Assembly: GCF_000702445.1 (NCBI RefSeq)
Contig: NZ_JNIF01000003.1
Span: 3,410,001 to 3,474,000 of the forward strand
Length of the DNA stretch: 64,000 nt
Source: Bryobacter aggregatus MPL3
GTDB lineage: Bacteria > Acidobacteriota > Terriglobia > Bryobacterales > Bryobacteraceae
Direction: 5' to 3'
Position 1 is the first letter of the stretch, and every line of letters begins with the position of its first letter. Below, piece after piece: positions 47,638-55,843 of this stretch. The notes beneath the pieces were generated by a model that made no database searches, was not told the DNA's origin, and was given only the letters and a program-made list of their open reading frames with translations. The position numbers and the translations under genes were made by a program.

Positions 47638-48146
47638 TGGACGGGAGCGTTGGTGATGTGGGCGACGTGATGGAGCCCGTGCCAGGCGTAGAGTTGCAGT
47701 AGACGGTCGAGGGTCATGGTTCCGTTCTCCGGGTGGACGACTTCACGAGTGAAGGCGTCGGCTGGAGTGAGTTCGAGCAGGACGGTGAGACGGTGGTGCA
47801 GGTTTTCAAGAATGGCGATCGAGGGCTCGACGGGCAGTGAAGCGTCGGGGAGCAGGGCCCAGAGTTTCTCGTTATAGGGCTTGATCATCGGCGCGTCTTC
47901 GGTGAGGCCCAGCCGGAAGCGGATGAAGGCATTCATGTGCGAATCGGCGATATGGTGAATGAGCTGCCGGATGGTCCAGCCGCCTTCGCGATAGGGAGTG
48001 TCGAGCTTGTCGGCCGGCACAGCGGCCACGGCAGCCTTCAGGTGCTTGGGGAGATCGCGGATCTCGGCGATGGTGGCCTGGCGCGCGGATTCATCGGAAA
48101 CGGGGACAAAGCTGAACTTGCCGATCGGGTAACGGGGGTCTGACAT
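47634..48146 (-). CDS. DinB/YfiT-like metal-dependent protein
   Basis: 170 residues forming a four-helix bundle with three conserved histidines placed as in DinB/YfiT proteins: LIHHIADSHMN near residue 65 and YAWHGLHHVAHI near the C-terminus. YfiT-type members are putative metal-dependent hydrolases or thiol (bacillithiol-like) transferases. The ORF is open to 48188; the ATG at 48146 (MSDPRYPIGKF) matches the family N-terminus. Divergent from the peroxiredoxin gene with about 50 bp between starts, and overlapping the stop of the M16 gene by 4 bp. Confidence 0.85.
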   Translation of the reverse strand: MSDPRYPIGKFSFVPVSDESARQATIAEIRDLPKHLKAAVAAVPADKLDTPYREGGWTIRQLIHHIADSHMNAFIRFRLGLTEDAPMIKPYNEKLWALLPDASLPVEPSIAILENLHHRLTVLLELTPADAFTREVVHPENGTMTLDRLLQLYAWHGLHHVAHITNAPVH

Positions 48147-48197
48147 AATTCTCATTATGGGATATCGCATCGGTATCCGATGACGCAAGGAGTGAAT

Positions 48198-48752
48198 ATG
48201 AAACGCCGTGATGTTGTACTGACCGCAGGCGCCGTGGGCGCCGCCGCAATGCTACAGGGGCAGACACCCGCTGCTCCTCCCAAGACCCATTTGAAGGTGG
48301 GCGATACCGCTCCTGATTTCAAGGTGCCAACGACAACTGCCTCCAAGAGCTTCCAGCTTTCTGACTACAAGGGAAAGAGTGGCGTGGTGGTTGCCTTCTT
48401 CCCGGCTGCCTTTACCGGCGGTTGCACGAAGGAAATGACTGCCTATGGGAACGAGATCAAGAAATTCCAGGACATGGGCTTTGAAGTGATTGGAATCTCG
48501 ACGGACAACACCCCGAGTCTGGCTTACTGGGCCGAGCACATGTTGAAGGTGAATGCTCCGCTCGGCAGCGACTTTGCAACGCGCAAGACCGCTGAAGCGT
48601 ATGGCGTGCTGATGAAGGACCGTGGCATCGCCAATCGCGCGACTTTCGTAATCGATAAAGAAGGCAAAATCGTGCACATCGAGGAAGGCAGCGCGGCAGT
48701 GGACATCAGTGGAGCAGCTAACGCCTGCGCACGGGTAAAGGGCAAGAGCTAG
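48198..48752 (+). CDS. Peroxiredoxin (AhpC/TSA family), exported
   Basis: 184-residue thiol peroxidase. The N-terminus MKRRDVVLTAGAVGAAAML looks like a twin-arginine signal, so it may act outside the cytoplasm. The peroxidatic cysteine is Cys76 in PAAFTGGCTKEM; the usual Pro-x-x-x-Thr-x-x-Cys context is present. A second cysteine at 177 near the C-terminus could resolve the disulfide. An upstream ATG at 48180 is open, but AAGGAG precedes the ATG at 48198. The next gene (ABC ATPase) starts with GTG overlapping this stop codon. Confidence 0.9.
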   Translation: MKRRDVVLTAGAVGAAAMLQGQTPAAPPKTHLKVGDTAPDFKVPTTTASKSFQLSDYKGKSGVVVAFFPAAFTGGCTKEMTAYGNEIKKFQDMGFEVIGISTDNTPSLAYWAEHMLKVNAPLGSDFATRKTAEAYGVLMKDRGIANRATFVIDKEGKIVHIEEGSAAVDISGAANACARVKGKS

Positions 48753-49537
48753 TGGCAGGGGCCGAAGCACTTCTCGAAGTTCAAAACATCACAGTGATCC
48801 GCGGAGAGAGGCCGGCCTTGAACGGCCTCTCTTTGCGTATTGAAGATGGGGAACACATTGCGATTCTGGGGCCGAACGGATGCGGCAAGTCGACGCTGAT
48901 TAAGACGATCACGCGCGAAGAGTATCCGTTGCTGCGACCGGATAGCTGGTTGAAGATCTATGGCCGGGACCGCTGGCATCTCGATGAGCTGCGGCAGTGG
49001 CTGGGCATTGTCTCGAATGACTGGATGGCGAAGGCGACGCGGGATGTGAAGGGGCGCGAACTCGTACTGGGTGGCTTCTTCAATAGCGTCACGATCGAGC
49101 ACTACCATGAGGTGACCGCCGAGATGCGCGAGCGCGCCGATGCGGCGCTGGCGGAGATGGGTGTCAGCTATCTTGCCGATCGTTGGACCGATGAACTGTC
49201 GAGCGGCGAGGGGCGGCGGGTGTTGCTCGCACGCGCCTTGGTGCATACTCCCAAAGCGCTGTTGCTCGATGAACCGGGGACCAGTTTGGACTTTGCCGCA
49301 CAGATCCATCTGAACGAGCTGGTGAGCGCGCAGGCACGGAACGGGAAGACCATTGTTCTGGTGACGCATCATCTGAGCGACATCATTCCTGAGATCGAGC
49401 GGGTGGCCTTCCTCAAGGCGGGCCAGATCATCGATGATGGGCCGAAGCGCGAGATGCTGACGACCAAGAAGATGAGTGAGCTGTTTGGCGCCTCAATCGA
49501 GGTGGTCGAAAAGAATGGCCGCTACGGGTTGCTTTAG
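48752..49537 (+). CDS. ABC transporter ATP-binding protein (ModF-like)
   Basis: 261-residue ATPase with Walker A GPNGCGKST at 40-48, signature LSSGE at 149-153, Walker B LLLDEP at 170-175 and switch His in LVTHH. The closest pattern is the ModF/YlmA group of lone ATP-binding proteins. No permease or binding-protein gene is near, so its transport partner, if any, is elsewhere. The GTG start overlaps the stop codon of the peroxiredoxin gene (TAGTG), indicating coupled translation. Followed by a clear terminator. Confidence 0.88.
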   Translation: MAGAEALLEVQNITVIRGERPALNGLSLRIEDGEHIAILGPNGCGKSTLIKTITREEYPLLRPDSWLKIYGRDRWHLDELRQWLGIVSNDWMAKATRDVKGRELVLGGFFNSVTIEHYHEVTAEMRERADAALAEMGVSYLADRWTDELSSGEGRRVLLARALVHTPKALLLDEPGTSLDFAAQIHLNELVSAQARNGKTIVLVTHHLSDIIPEIERVAFLKAGQIIDDGPKREMLTTKKMSELFGASIEVVEKNGRYGLL

Positions 49538-49570
49538 CAAGTGCTGTTTTGAGACCTAAGTTGGATACGA

Positions 49571-49597
49571 ATGGGCTGCCTGCGGGCAGCCCATTTT
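49571..49597 (+). terminator. Rho-independent terminator after ABC ATPase gene
   Basis: ATGGGCTGCC (49571-49580) pairs perfectly with GGCAGCCCAT (49585-49594) around a 4-nt loop, followed by a short T-run. It lies 34 bp past the stop codon and closes the peroxiredoxin/ABC transcription unit. Confidence 0.85.
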
Positions 49598-49839
49598 GCG
49601 CTCTCCTGACCGGTATCGGGTGTTGGGTGCTTGGATTGACCACCTGCCTTGTGCACCTCGGGATTGAGGCGCAGATCCATGGCTAGATGTGATGACTCAA
49701 TCGGTTGTTATCACCGCGTGACTTGGCAGGGATCTAACAGACGCTGGTTGGTACGAAGACCGTCGTTGAGTGCATCCACTGTTCTTGTCAGTTGGCTCCG
49801 GGGGGATCGCCAATTCTCGCCCGTACCGGCTCCGCGACC

Positions 49840-50325
49840 TGGAACCTTCAAACTCGTTACGGCCTGCCGGACCGTCCGCTACGCGCAGTTGCACCGTCTC
49901 GCCAGAAGCATCTGGATCCCCGGTTCCGGTCCAGCGCTCAAGAAACTTGGCCGCATTGTCAGGCCGTCCCATCGAGTCACCGGCAATTGCCGCGACTCGG
50001 AGGATGGAACTGGTGTGAGTGCATTCCCGTCGCCATCGACGATCATTCGCGAATCGCCTTCTCAGCCGTCTATGCCAATGAAAAGCGGACTTTTGCCATC
50101 GCGTTCCCGCAGGCGGCCCTAGCCTACTATGCGCGATTTGGAATCCGGTTCCGGGCCCTCCACAAAACCCTACACGATCTGCACCAATGGCAAGGCGGGA
50201 CGCTTCCTTCAAACAGCACTCAGCGAATGGGCTTCTGCCCACTCTTCCCTACAACCGGCACAGACCACATGCTAGCCTGGGCCTGTCGCCTCCCATCGGA
50301 AGATCCCTACTTGAAAGGAACGGCT
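49840..50325 (+). pseudogene. IS481-family transposase remnant, frameshifted
   Basis: Pieces of an IS481-type DDE transposase appear in three different frames. LKKLGRIVRPSHRVTGNCR at about 49935-49992 is the segment before the catalytic core; GWNWCECIPVAIDDHSRIAF onward (50002-50154) is the core with the first Asp; TNGKAGRFLQTALSEWASAH (about 50183-50242) is the DNGxAERF region with Asp changed to Thr; YNRHRPHASLGLSPPIGR (50250-50303) is the conserved C-terminus. At least two frameshifts and a lost active-site Asp show it is dead. No intact terminal repeats or target duplication could be defined. Confidence 0.75.
49953..49977 (+). repeat. 25-bp direct repeat, copy 1
   Basis: GCATTGTCAGGCCGTC followed by CCATCGAGT, inside the transposase remnant. 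It recurs at 50326-50350 with one mismatch. The shared stretch encodes the IVRPSHRV part of the transposase, so the second copy is a displaced fragment of the same or a related element. Confidence 0.8.
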
Positions 50326-50350
50326 GCATTGTCAGGCCGTCTCATCGAGT
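50326..50350 (+). repeat. 25-bp direct repeat, copy 2
   Basis: Second copy of the 25-bp repeat, differing by one C-to-T change, placed just after the transposase C-terminal codons. Weaker similarity continues for about 20 bp further, consistent with two overlapping IS481 remnants. Confidence 0.8.
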
Positions 50351-50732
50351 TATCGCGCAAGTTGCGATTCGCGAATTGTTCTCTCTGTCATCTAGCGCCT
50401 GTCATTCATTTGACTGAAGGCTGGGAGTGCACGTTTGAGGAAGAGGCCAGCAAAGGCGAGGAAGTGCATGCCTGCGAAATCGCGTGTCAGGAGACGGCGC
50501 AGCTCATAGGAAGCTCTTGTACCTATTTAGACAGAATATGGTCCTTGCTTCCTTTCATCGCTTCGCACCATCAGAGCTGGCTCGGGCTATCCAGAGTGGT
50601 CGAGCTTGGTTGCGTCTGCTGTCCCTCCCGCAGCACAAAATCGCTCGCTCTGCGTCACTTCGGTCGGTTCGGTATCACTTTCGGAGCTGGGGTAGGCCAT
50701 CCCGTCAGCGTCTCGAATGTTCATGACAGGCT
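50351..50732. other. Gene-free stretch, nothing recognised
   Basis: Between the IS remnant and the PQQ dehydrogenase gene no ORF with a family match or a convincing ribosome site was found on either strand. A 314-codon frame crosses the region, but it is the frameshifted transposase frame running on. It may be decayed mobile-element DNA. Confidence 0.5.
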
Positions 50733-53018
50733 CTAGGGGAGCGCGAAGGTGATGAGCATCGATTGGGCGGCGATGGCGATGTATTGTTTGCCGTCGACCG
50801 CGTAGGCCATGGGGCTGGTGATGATCTTTGCTCCGGTCTGGTAGTGCCAGAGATATTTACCGGTCTTGCTGTCGAGGGCGATCAGGTTTCCATCGGCGCT
50901 GGAGGCGAAGAGGACTCCGCCTGCTGTCGCCAGGTTGCCCGTTGAGGGGGCTCCGGTCTTGATCGGGAAGTCCCAACGGAATTTGCCAGTAGTCGCGTCG
51001 AGGGCCCGGATGAATCCGGGCTCTCCGATTTTGGGATCGATCTTGTCCGCTCCTCCGGTGAAGCCTTCTCCGGGGACGGGGCTCTTGTCGACGCTCGTGT
51101 AGGTGGCGCAGGTCTCTTTGACCGAGACGTAGAAGAGCTTCGTCGCGTTGTCGTAAGAGGGGGCTCCCCAGTTGGTGGAGCCGAGCGCGTCGGGGCAGGT
51201 ATAGACGCCTGCGGAGGTTGGGTCGGTGTTGGGGAGGACGATGGGACGGCCTTTGTCGTCGAGGCCTTTTGCCCAGTTTTGCTTGGCGAAGGCTTGCCCG
51301 TTCAGGAATTCGCCAGTCGTGCGGTCGAGGACGTAGTAGAAGGCGTTGCGCTGGGCGGTGACGAGCAGCTTTCTGGGCTTGCCTCGGACCACTCCATCGA
51401 TGAGAACCAGCGTTTGGGTTGCGTCCCAGTCGTGGGTGTCGTGCGGGGTGAACTGGAAGTACCACTTCATCTTGCCGGTGTGGGGATCGAGGGCGAGGAC
51501 GGAATCGGAGTAGAGATTGTCGCCGGCGCGGTGGGCTCCGTTGTAGTCGGGACCGGGGTTGCCGGTGGCCCAGTAAATCGTGTCTGTGGCCGGGTCGTAG
51601 GTGCCGGTCATCCAGGTGGGGGCTCCGCCGTATTTGGCGGAATCGCCTGCCCAGGTAGCGCGGTTGGGGTCGCCGGGCTGGGCGACGGTTTGGGTGCGCC
51701 AGAGACGCTTGCCGGTGGCGGCGTCGTAGGCATCGACATAACCAGTGAGTGCGCATTCGCCGGCGGTGATGCCGACAATGATCTTTCCGTCGATGGCGAG
51801 CGGGGCGTGGGTGATGGAGAAGCCCTTCTGGTAGTCGTCGACTTCGACGTCGAAGATGACGTTGCCCGTTTTGGCGTTCAGCGCGACGAGGTGAGCGTCG
51901 AGGGTGGCCATGTACAGACGGTCGCCGAGGATGGCGAAGCCGCGATTGGTCATGACGGTGCAGTGGCTGGCGATCTTGGGCAGGGGACGCTTGTACTGCC
52001 AGATGGGATTGCCGGAGCGGGCGTCGAGGGCGGTGGCATTGTTCTGGGGGCCGGTGACAAACATGATGCCGTCGACGACGAGCGGCGTGGTTTCATTGAG
52101 GCCCGCGCCGAACTGGTAGTTCCATTGGGGGCGCAGATTGGCGGCGTTCTGCGGGGTGATTGATTTGAGGGGGCTGGAATGAGTGCCAGCGAAATCGCCC
52201 CAGTGGGTGAGCCAGTTTTGGGGTTCGGCGGCGCTGTTTTTCAGACGATCGAAAGTGACGTTGAAGTCGCTTGGGGGACGCCAGGCGGGGAGCTCGATCT
52301 TGGCGGCATCGTAGCGGGTGAGGAAGGCGAGGATGTTGTCGACCGTTTGCGCCGGGAGATTCTGCTTGGGCATTTGCGAGGTCGCAATGTGTTTTAGGTT
52401 GCTGAGATCGGACTTGCGGAAGCTGTAGAGGTGTTCTGCGTTGTCGAGGATCTGGATGTTGAAGGTGTCTTCGTGGCGGGCGACGCCTCGGATGAGTTTG
52501 CCGGACTTGGTGGTGGCTTCGATGCTGTTGTAGCCGATGCTGATGTCTGCGTCGGGATCGGTGATGGAGCTGCGCAGGTTGGCGATGGTGGTGGACTTGG
52601 CGATGCGTGTGAGGTCGGGGGCCCTTAGGCCGCCGCGTCCGCCGTACATGTGGCAGTTGCTGCATTGGGCTTCGTCGAAGAAGGCGGCTCGGCCGAGTTC
52701 GGGATCACCTGCGACCTCCTTTTGGATGCCTCCGCTGATCTTGCGCAGGTGAGCGATCAGAAGATTGGTGTCTGCCTCCGAGGTAGGGAAGCCGGGCATT
52801 TGGGTGCCGGGGATTCCTTTGTTGATGACGCGGCGGAGATCTTCGTCGCTGTTGCCGTGCAGCCATTGGCCGGTGGTGAGATCGGAGCCTCGGCCGCCTT
52901 TGCCCGAGTCGCCGTGACACGCCGAACAGAGCTTGACGAAGAGCGCTGCGGCTTCGTCGGTTTGGGCGTGTTGCGCCAGGAGGGCGACAGGGAGCAGGAG
53001 GGCGAAAGAGAGTTTCAA
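50733..53018 (-). CDS. PQQ-dependent dehydrogenase with two N-terminal cytochrome c domains
   Basis: 761-residue periplasmic quinohaemoprotein. Signal peptide MKLSFALLLPVALLAQ, two haem c domains with CSACH (31-35) and CSNCH (119-123), then an eight-bladed PQQ propeller of the alcohol-dehydrogenase type: THWGDFAGTHSSPLKSITPQ, ITAGECALTGYVDAYDAATG, ATGNPGPDYNG and HDTHDWDAT, whose Asp aligns with the catalytic base of methanol dehydrogenase. The vicinal Cys-Cys of methanol dehydrogenase is not seen. In classic type II alcohol dehydrogenases the haem domain is C-terminal; here it is N-terminal and doubled. Last gene of a three-gene minus-strand unit. Confidence 0.88.
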   Translation of the reverse strand: MKLSFALLLPVALLAQHAQTDEAAALFVKLCSACHGDSGKGGRGSDLTTGQWLHGNSDEDLRRVINKGIPGTQMPGFPTSEADTNLLIAHLRKISGGIQKEVAGDPELGRAAFFDEAQCSNCHMYGGRGGLRAPDLTRIAKSTTIANLRSSITDPDADISIGYNSIEATTKSGKLIRGVARHEDTFNIQILDNAEHLYSFRKSDLSNLKHIATSQMPKQNLPAQTVDNILAFLTRYDAAKIELPAWRPPSDFNVTFDRLKNSAAEPQNWLTHWGDFAGTHSSPLKSITPQNAANLRPQWNYQFGAGLNETTPLVVDGIMFVTGPQNNATALDARSGNPIWQYKRPLPKIASHCTVMTNRGFAILGDRLYMATLDAHLVALNAKTGNVIFDVEVDDYQKGFSITHAPLAIDGKIIVGITAGECALTGYVDAYDAATGKRLWRTQTVAQPGDPNRATWAGDSAKYGGAPTWMTGTYDPATDTIYWATGNPGPDYNGAHRAGDNLYSDSVLALDPHTGKMKWYFQFTPHDTHDWDATQTLVLIDGVVRGKPRKLLVTAQRNAFYYVLDRTTGEFLNGQAFAKQNWAKGLDDKGRPIVLPNTDPTSAGVYTCPDALGSTNWGAPSYDNATKLFYVSVKETCATYTSVDKSPVPGEGFTGGADKIDPKIGEPGFIRALDATTGKFRWDFPIKTGAPSTGNLATAGGVLFASSADGNLIALDSKTGKYLWHYQTGAKIITSPMAYAVDGKQYIAIAAQSMLITFALP

Positions 53019-53045
53019 GCGACTGCAATTATATCGGCATCGGGA

Positions 53046-53660
53046 TCATGGCTTTGCTTTTCGTTGGGCGACGGCGGCGGCGCCTTGGGTTTCGCCGAGT
53101 TCCTGCACGGCTCCTTCGATGGTGGTGCAGGCGAAGAGGCTGACGAGATCGGAATAGGCGTCGAAGATGAGGTATTCCTCGGGCGGGAGCTTGCGCTTGG
53201 TGGCGAGCAGATTGCGCTGGCGGCTGACGCAGGTGTCCATGGCACTGAGGATGGCTCCGGTGGTTTGGTTGCGGAAGAGATTGTTGTCGATCGAGAGCCG
53301 GGTGCCGCTGAGCCCGGTGGCGAGGGCGCCGATGACGGTTTTGCCGCGGGCTCCGTTCAAAATGGGGACGGCGGTGGTGGCGGCGAGGGAGAGTGTTTCA
53401 AAGGTGATTGCCGTGAGGGCGCGGCCCCGGCTGAGCGACTGGCGCATGGCGGCGTAGCGCGACATGACGGCGGCTTCGCTATAGGAGATTGCGAGGTCGC
53501 GTTTTAGTTTTGGGTCTGTTGCTTGCTCTTTGGCTAGCGTTTCGTTGATCGCGGTGCGCCATTGGGCGAGGGCGTCCCGTGTCTGTGGGGGCACTAATTT
53601 GGTGCTGTGCCGGGCGGCGCAACCGCCGAGGAGCAGCGTGGCGAGGAGGTAGATTTTCAT
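53046..53660 (-). CDS. Putative lipoprotein, function unknown
   Basis: 204 residues beginning MKIYLLATLLLGGCAAR, a lipoprotein signal with lipobox LGGC at residues 11-14. The body is helical with repeated small residues (SLAATTAVPILNGARGKTVI) and two later cysteines; no family recognised. The ORF is open to 53918 but the upstream part overlaps the next gene and only the ATG at 53660 gives a signal. It lies 7 bp after the coiled-coil gene and 27 bp before the PQQ dehydrogenase, so all three are likely one operon. A structural or assembly role for the dehydrogenase is only a guess. Confidence 0.75.
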   Translation of the reverse strand: MKIYLLATLLLGGCAARHSTKLVPPQTRDALAQWRTAINETLAKEQATDPKLKRDLAISYSEAAVMSRYAAMRQSLSRGRALTAITFETLSLAATTAVPILNGARGKTVIGALATGLSGTRLSIDNNLFRNQTTGAILSAMDTCVSRQRNLLATKRKLPPEEYLIFDAYSDLVSLFACTTIEGAVQELGETQGAAAVAQRKAKP

Positions 53661-53667
53661 GGGTTTT

Positions 53668-54210
53668 CTAGAGGCCTCGGGCTTTGAGCCAGTCTCGCAG
53701 CTCGTCCATTTCCATGTGGGCGAAGGGATTGGCTTCGTTTGGTTCCGTTTGCGGCGCGGCCATGAAATCTTTGAGTTCCTGGGTTTGGTAGAGGAGGAAC
53801 TGCGCGAGGTAATTTGGGTTCGTTCGCTGTAAATTCGATTTGCGGAGTTCGGTGACGGGCAGGCTCTTGGGGATTTCGACTGCGCGGCCCATGGCGTGGA
53901 GCTCTGCCTGGACTTCATAGGCCGCGAAGCGGTCTTTCTGGAGATCGCGCAGCGCTTTGAGGGCGCGGTCGGCGCGGCGCTCCTGGGCGATCGCCATTTT
54001 CAGGATTCGTTCGAGTTGGAAGAGGAGATTGGGATTGCCGGGATCGTTGCTGTATCTCTCTTCGGCTTCGGTTTCGGCTTGCCGGAAGCGCTTGGCCTGA
54101 CGAGTGGCCCAGGCATAACGCTCGAAGGCTTCCTCTTCGAGCGCGGAATCGGGTTGGCAATCCCGGCGGAGCGCCGCGAGATTGGCTTCGTTTTGTTCTT
54201 CTGTCGTCAC
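53668..54210 (-). CDS. Hypothetical charged, helical protein
   Basis: 180 residues, cytosolic, rich in Glu, Arg, Ala and Gln, with long predicted helices (EEAFERYAWATRQAKRFRQA, ALKALRDLQKDRFAAYEVQA) that may form coiled coils. A Pro-rich linker precedes a short C-terminal helix (MDELRDWLKARGL). I do not recognise the family. First gene of the operon with the lipoprotein and PQQ dehydrogenase, starting just 31 bp beyond the terminator of the sigma-factor operon. Confidence 0.65.
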   Translation of the reverse strand: MTTEEQNEANLAALRRDCQPDSALEEEAFERYAWATRQAKRFRQAETEAEERYSNDPGNPNLLFQLERILKMAIAQERRADRALKALRDLQKDRFAAYEVQAELHAMGRAVEIPKSLPVTELRKSNLQRTNPNYLAQFLLYQTQELKDFMAAPQTEPNEANPFAHMEMDELRDWLKARGL

Positions 54211-54236
54211 TGCGTCCTCTTCGCTTGCTGGAAAAT

Positions 54237-54265
54237 GAAAAGACCCCGCTTGGATGGCGGGGTCT
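54237..54265 (-). terminator. Rho-independent terminator of the ECF sigma operon
   Basis: On the minus strand AGACCCCGC (54265-54257) pairs with GCGGGGTCT (54249-54241) around a 7-nt loop, followed by a T-rich tract. It ends transcription coming from the sigma-factor operon to the right and lies just before the next minus-strand operon. Confidence 0.88.
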
Positions 54266-54372
54266 GCTTGTAACTCGGCTCCACTGTAACAGGCGCTCGA
54301 AAGATTCCGAGCCTGGCTGCATCGGGCTTGGCTTCAGAGGCTTTGAATGGTCAATGACTTAACTGCTGCAGA

Positions 54373-54645
54373 TTAATTATTGTTAGCGTGTGACCGTTGT
54401 TTCTGGAGGGCGCGGATGCCGGGAAGCAGCGCGAGAGGCGCGAGTGTAGCGAGGGAAACCGTAGGCCAGCTCATGCCTTGGCTGCGCAGGACGATTGCGG
54501 AGATGAGAATCGAAAGGAGTGCATATGCTGTGAGTAAGACTCTTGTATGCGTGCGTTGCTTTAAGTGGCGTAGCACGCGTTGGTCGAAATCCGGTGGCAA
54601 TTCCGGGATGGGCACGGACATCGAACGGCGTAGGAAGGGATCCAT
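54373..54645 (-). CDS. Small membrane protein of ECF sigma operon, possible anti-sigma
   Basis: 90 residues (MDPFLRRSMSVPIPELPPDF start) with a cytosolic N-terminal helix (FDQRVLRHLKQRTHTR) and two transmembrane helices (VLLTAYALLSILISAIVL and VSLATLAPLALLPGI). It starts one base after the sigma-factor stop, the classic place of an anti-sigma factor. No zinc-binding HxxxCxxC motif is present, so it would be a non-ZAS type if it is an anti-sigma. A longer ORF upstream overlaps the sigma gene and is rejected. Confidence 0.65.
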   Translation of the reverse strand: MDPFLRRSMSVPIPELPPDFDQRVLRHLKQRTHTRVLLTAYALLSILISAIVLRSQGMSWPTVSLATLAPLALLPGIRALQKQRSHANNN

Positions 54646-54646
54646 T

Positions 54647-55207
54647 TCAGTCACAGGAATGTCCTCTCTCTTTGAGCATGCCATGCAGGAGCTGGCGTGC
54701 GCGGTGTAAGTAGGATTTGACCGTATTCTCGGGGACGGCGAGGAGGACAGCGATTTCTCCGACGCTCGAGCCGAGCCAGTAGTAGAGGCGCAGGGCCGAC
54801 TGGTAGAGTTCGGGCAGGGACTGTATGCACTCGGCGAGAGCTTGGTCACGCTGCCTGCTTTGGAGTTGCTGCTCGGGGCCGGGCCCTTGCGTTTGCGTCC
54901 GGTAGAGGGCCGCTTCGCTTGTGTGTGGAGTTCGGAAGCGAACTCGTTCTTTCAAATTGACGGTGTGATTGAAGGTGACCCGGTAGAGCCAGGAGCTGAA
55001 CTCCGACTCGTTGCGAAAGGACTGGATCGAGTGGTGCACTTTGAGGAAGACCTCTTGGGTGACATCTTCTGCTTCCGGAATAAATTCCCGGCCGAGGATG
55101 GAAAGGGCGAGCCGGAAGACGGGCGTGCGGTGCCGGCGGAGCAGTTCGGCAAAGGCTTGTTGGTCGCCTTGTTGTGTGCGAGTGACGAGTTGGGAATCGC
55201 TATCCAC
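54647..55207 (-). CDS. ECF RNA polymerase sigma factor
   Basis: 186 residues with sigma region 2 (AFAELLRRHRTPVFRLALSI, AEDVTQEVFLKVHHSI, FSSWLYRVTFNHTVN) and region 4 (LPELYQSALRLYYWLGSSVG, VPENTVKSYLHRARQLL). It directs RNA polymerase to a stress or envelope regulon of unknown make-up. Flanked in the same operon by a small two-helix membrane protein on each side, with gaps of 6 and 1 bp. Region 2 to 4 linker is slightly long (TQTQGPGPEQQ). Confidence 0.93.
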   Translation of the reverse strand: MDSDSQLVTRTQQGDQQAFAELLRRHRTPVFRLALSILGREFIPEAEDVTQEVFLKVHHSIQSFRNESEFSSWLYRVTFNHTVNLKERVRFRTPHTSEAALYRTQTQGPGPEQQLQSRQRDQALAECIQSLPELYQSALRLYYWLGSSVGEIAVLLAVPENTVKSYLHRARQLLHGMLKERGHSCD

Positions 55208-55213
55208 CGGAAG

Positions 55214-55594
55214 TTAAGGCCGAGGTGCCGCTTTCAGGAAGTGGAAGACGATCAGGCCGATCCCCAGGAACAGCAAGGGAAGGGGAGAGAGCCACATCTC
55301 CTGTGAGGGGCCGCCGTCCAGGTTCCAGTAGAGCGCGATCATGGCGCCGGTGGAAAGAGTGGTGAGTACGGTGCCGAGGATGGGGATGATGTGGTTGGGA
55401 TCGGGGGATTGAGATCGCTGCTCGAGATCCAACGGAAGTTCGGGGAGGGGGATTCCTTTTTCCATGGCGGCCATGCGTTCTTCATGGATGATCTCCATGC
55501 GCCTTTGCCGGCTCTGGTGCTTCAAATATAGATAGCCCAGGATGCCGCCCGCGATGGCGAGAGCAACCATTCCGTCTCCAATTGTGTGGCTCAT
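55214..55594 (-). CDS. DUF6249-like small membrane protein
   Basis: 126 residues: an N-terminal helix (MVALAIAGGILGYLYLKHQS), a basic, helical cytosolic stretch (RRMEIIHEERMAAMEKGIPLP) and two C-terminal transmembrane helices. The EERMAAMEKGIPLPEL pattern is common in small membrane proteins that precede ECF sigma genes. The open frame extends to 56056, but that portion is antisense to the SnoaL-like gene and lacks protein features, so the ATG at 55594 is used. First gene of the sigma operon; its role may be sensing or anchoring (inference). Confidence 0.7.
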   Translation of the reverse strand: MSHTIGDGMVALAIAGGILGYLYLKHQSRQRRMEIIHEERMAAMEKGIPLPELPLDLEQRSQSPDPNHIIPILGTVLTTLSTGAMIALYWNLDGGPSQEMWLSPLPLLFLGIGLIVFHFLKAAPRP

Positions 55595-55843
55595 TCTCGG
55601 TTTGACCTCAGCTTTAGGACAGGGTGTGGCTGGCAGCGGTTGCAGGCTTGAAGAACAAACGCAAGCTGCAGGAGGCGCGCAAGCAGCGGCAGCACCAGGG
55701 CCGAATCCCTGTGTTCGCAAGATGCTGCGCGGTTTGCCGGGAGATATCCTTGGAAAATGATCGACAGCTCCCTCGAAGGTCGGGACCTCTTCCGTATTCT
55801 TGGTGGGGTCTTTGGCGCGCAGACTGGGACACAAGGAGCATCC

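Noticed and set aside
50484-50726. 80-codon plus-strand frame next to the PQQ gene
   Set aside because: No family features or ribosome site, and it lies in decayed mobile-element DNA.
49792-50736. 314-codon frame in the gene-free region
   Set aside because: Only its middle part matches the IS481 transposase; flanking codons belong to other frames, so it is a pseudogene, not a gene.
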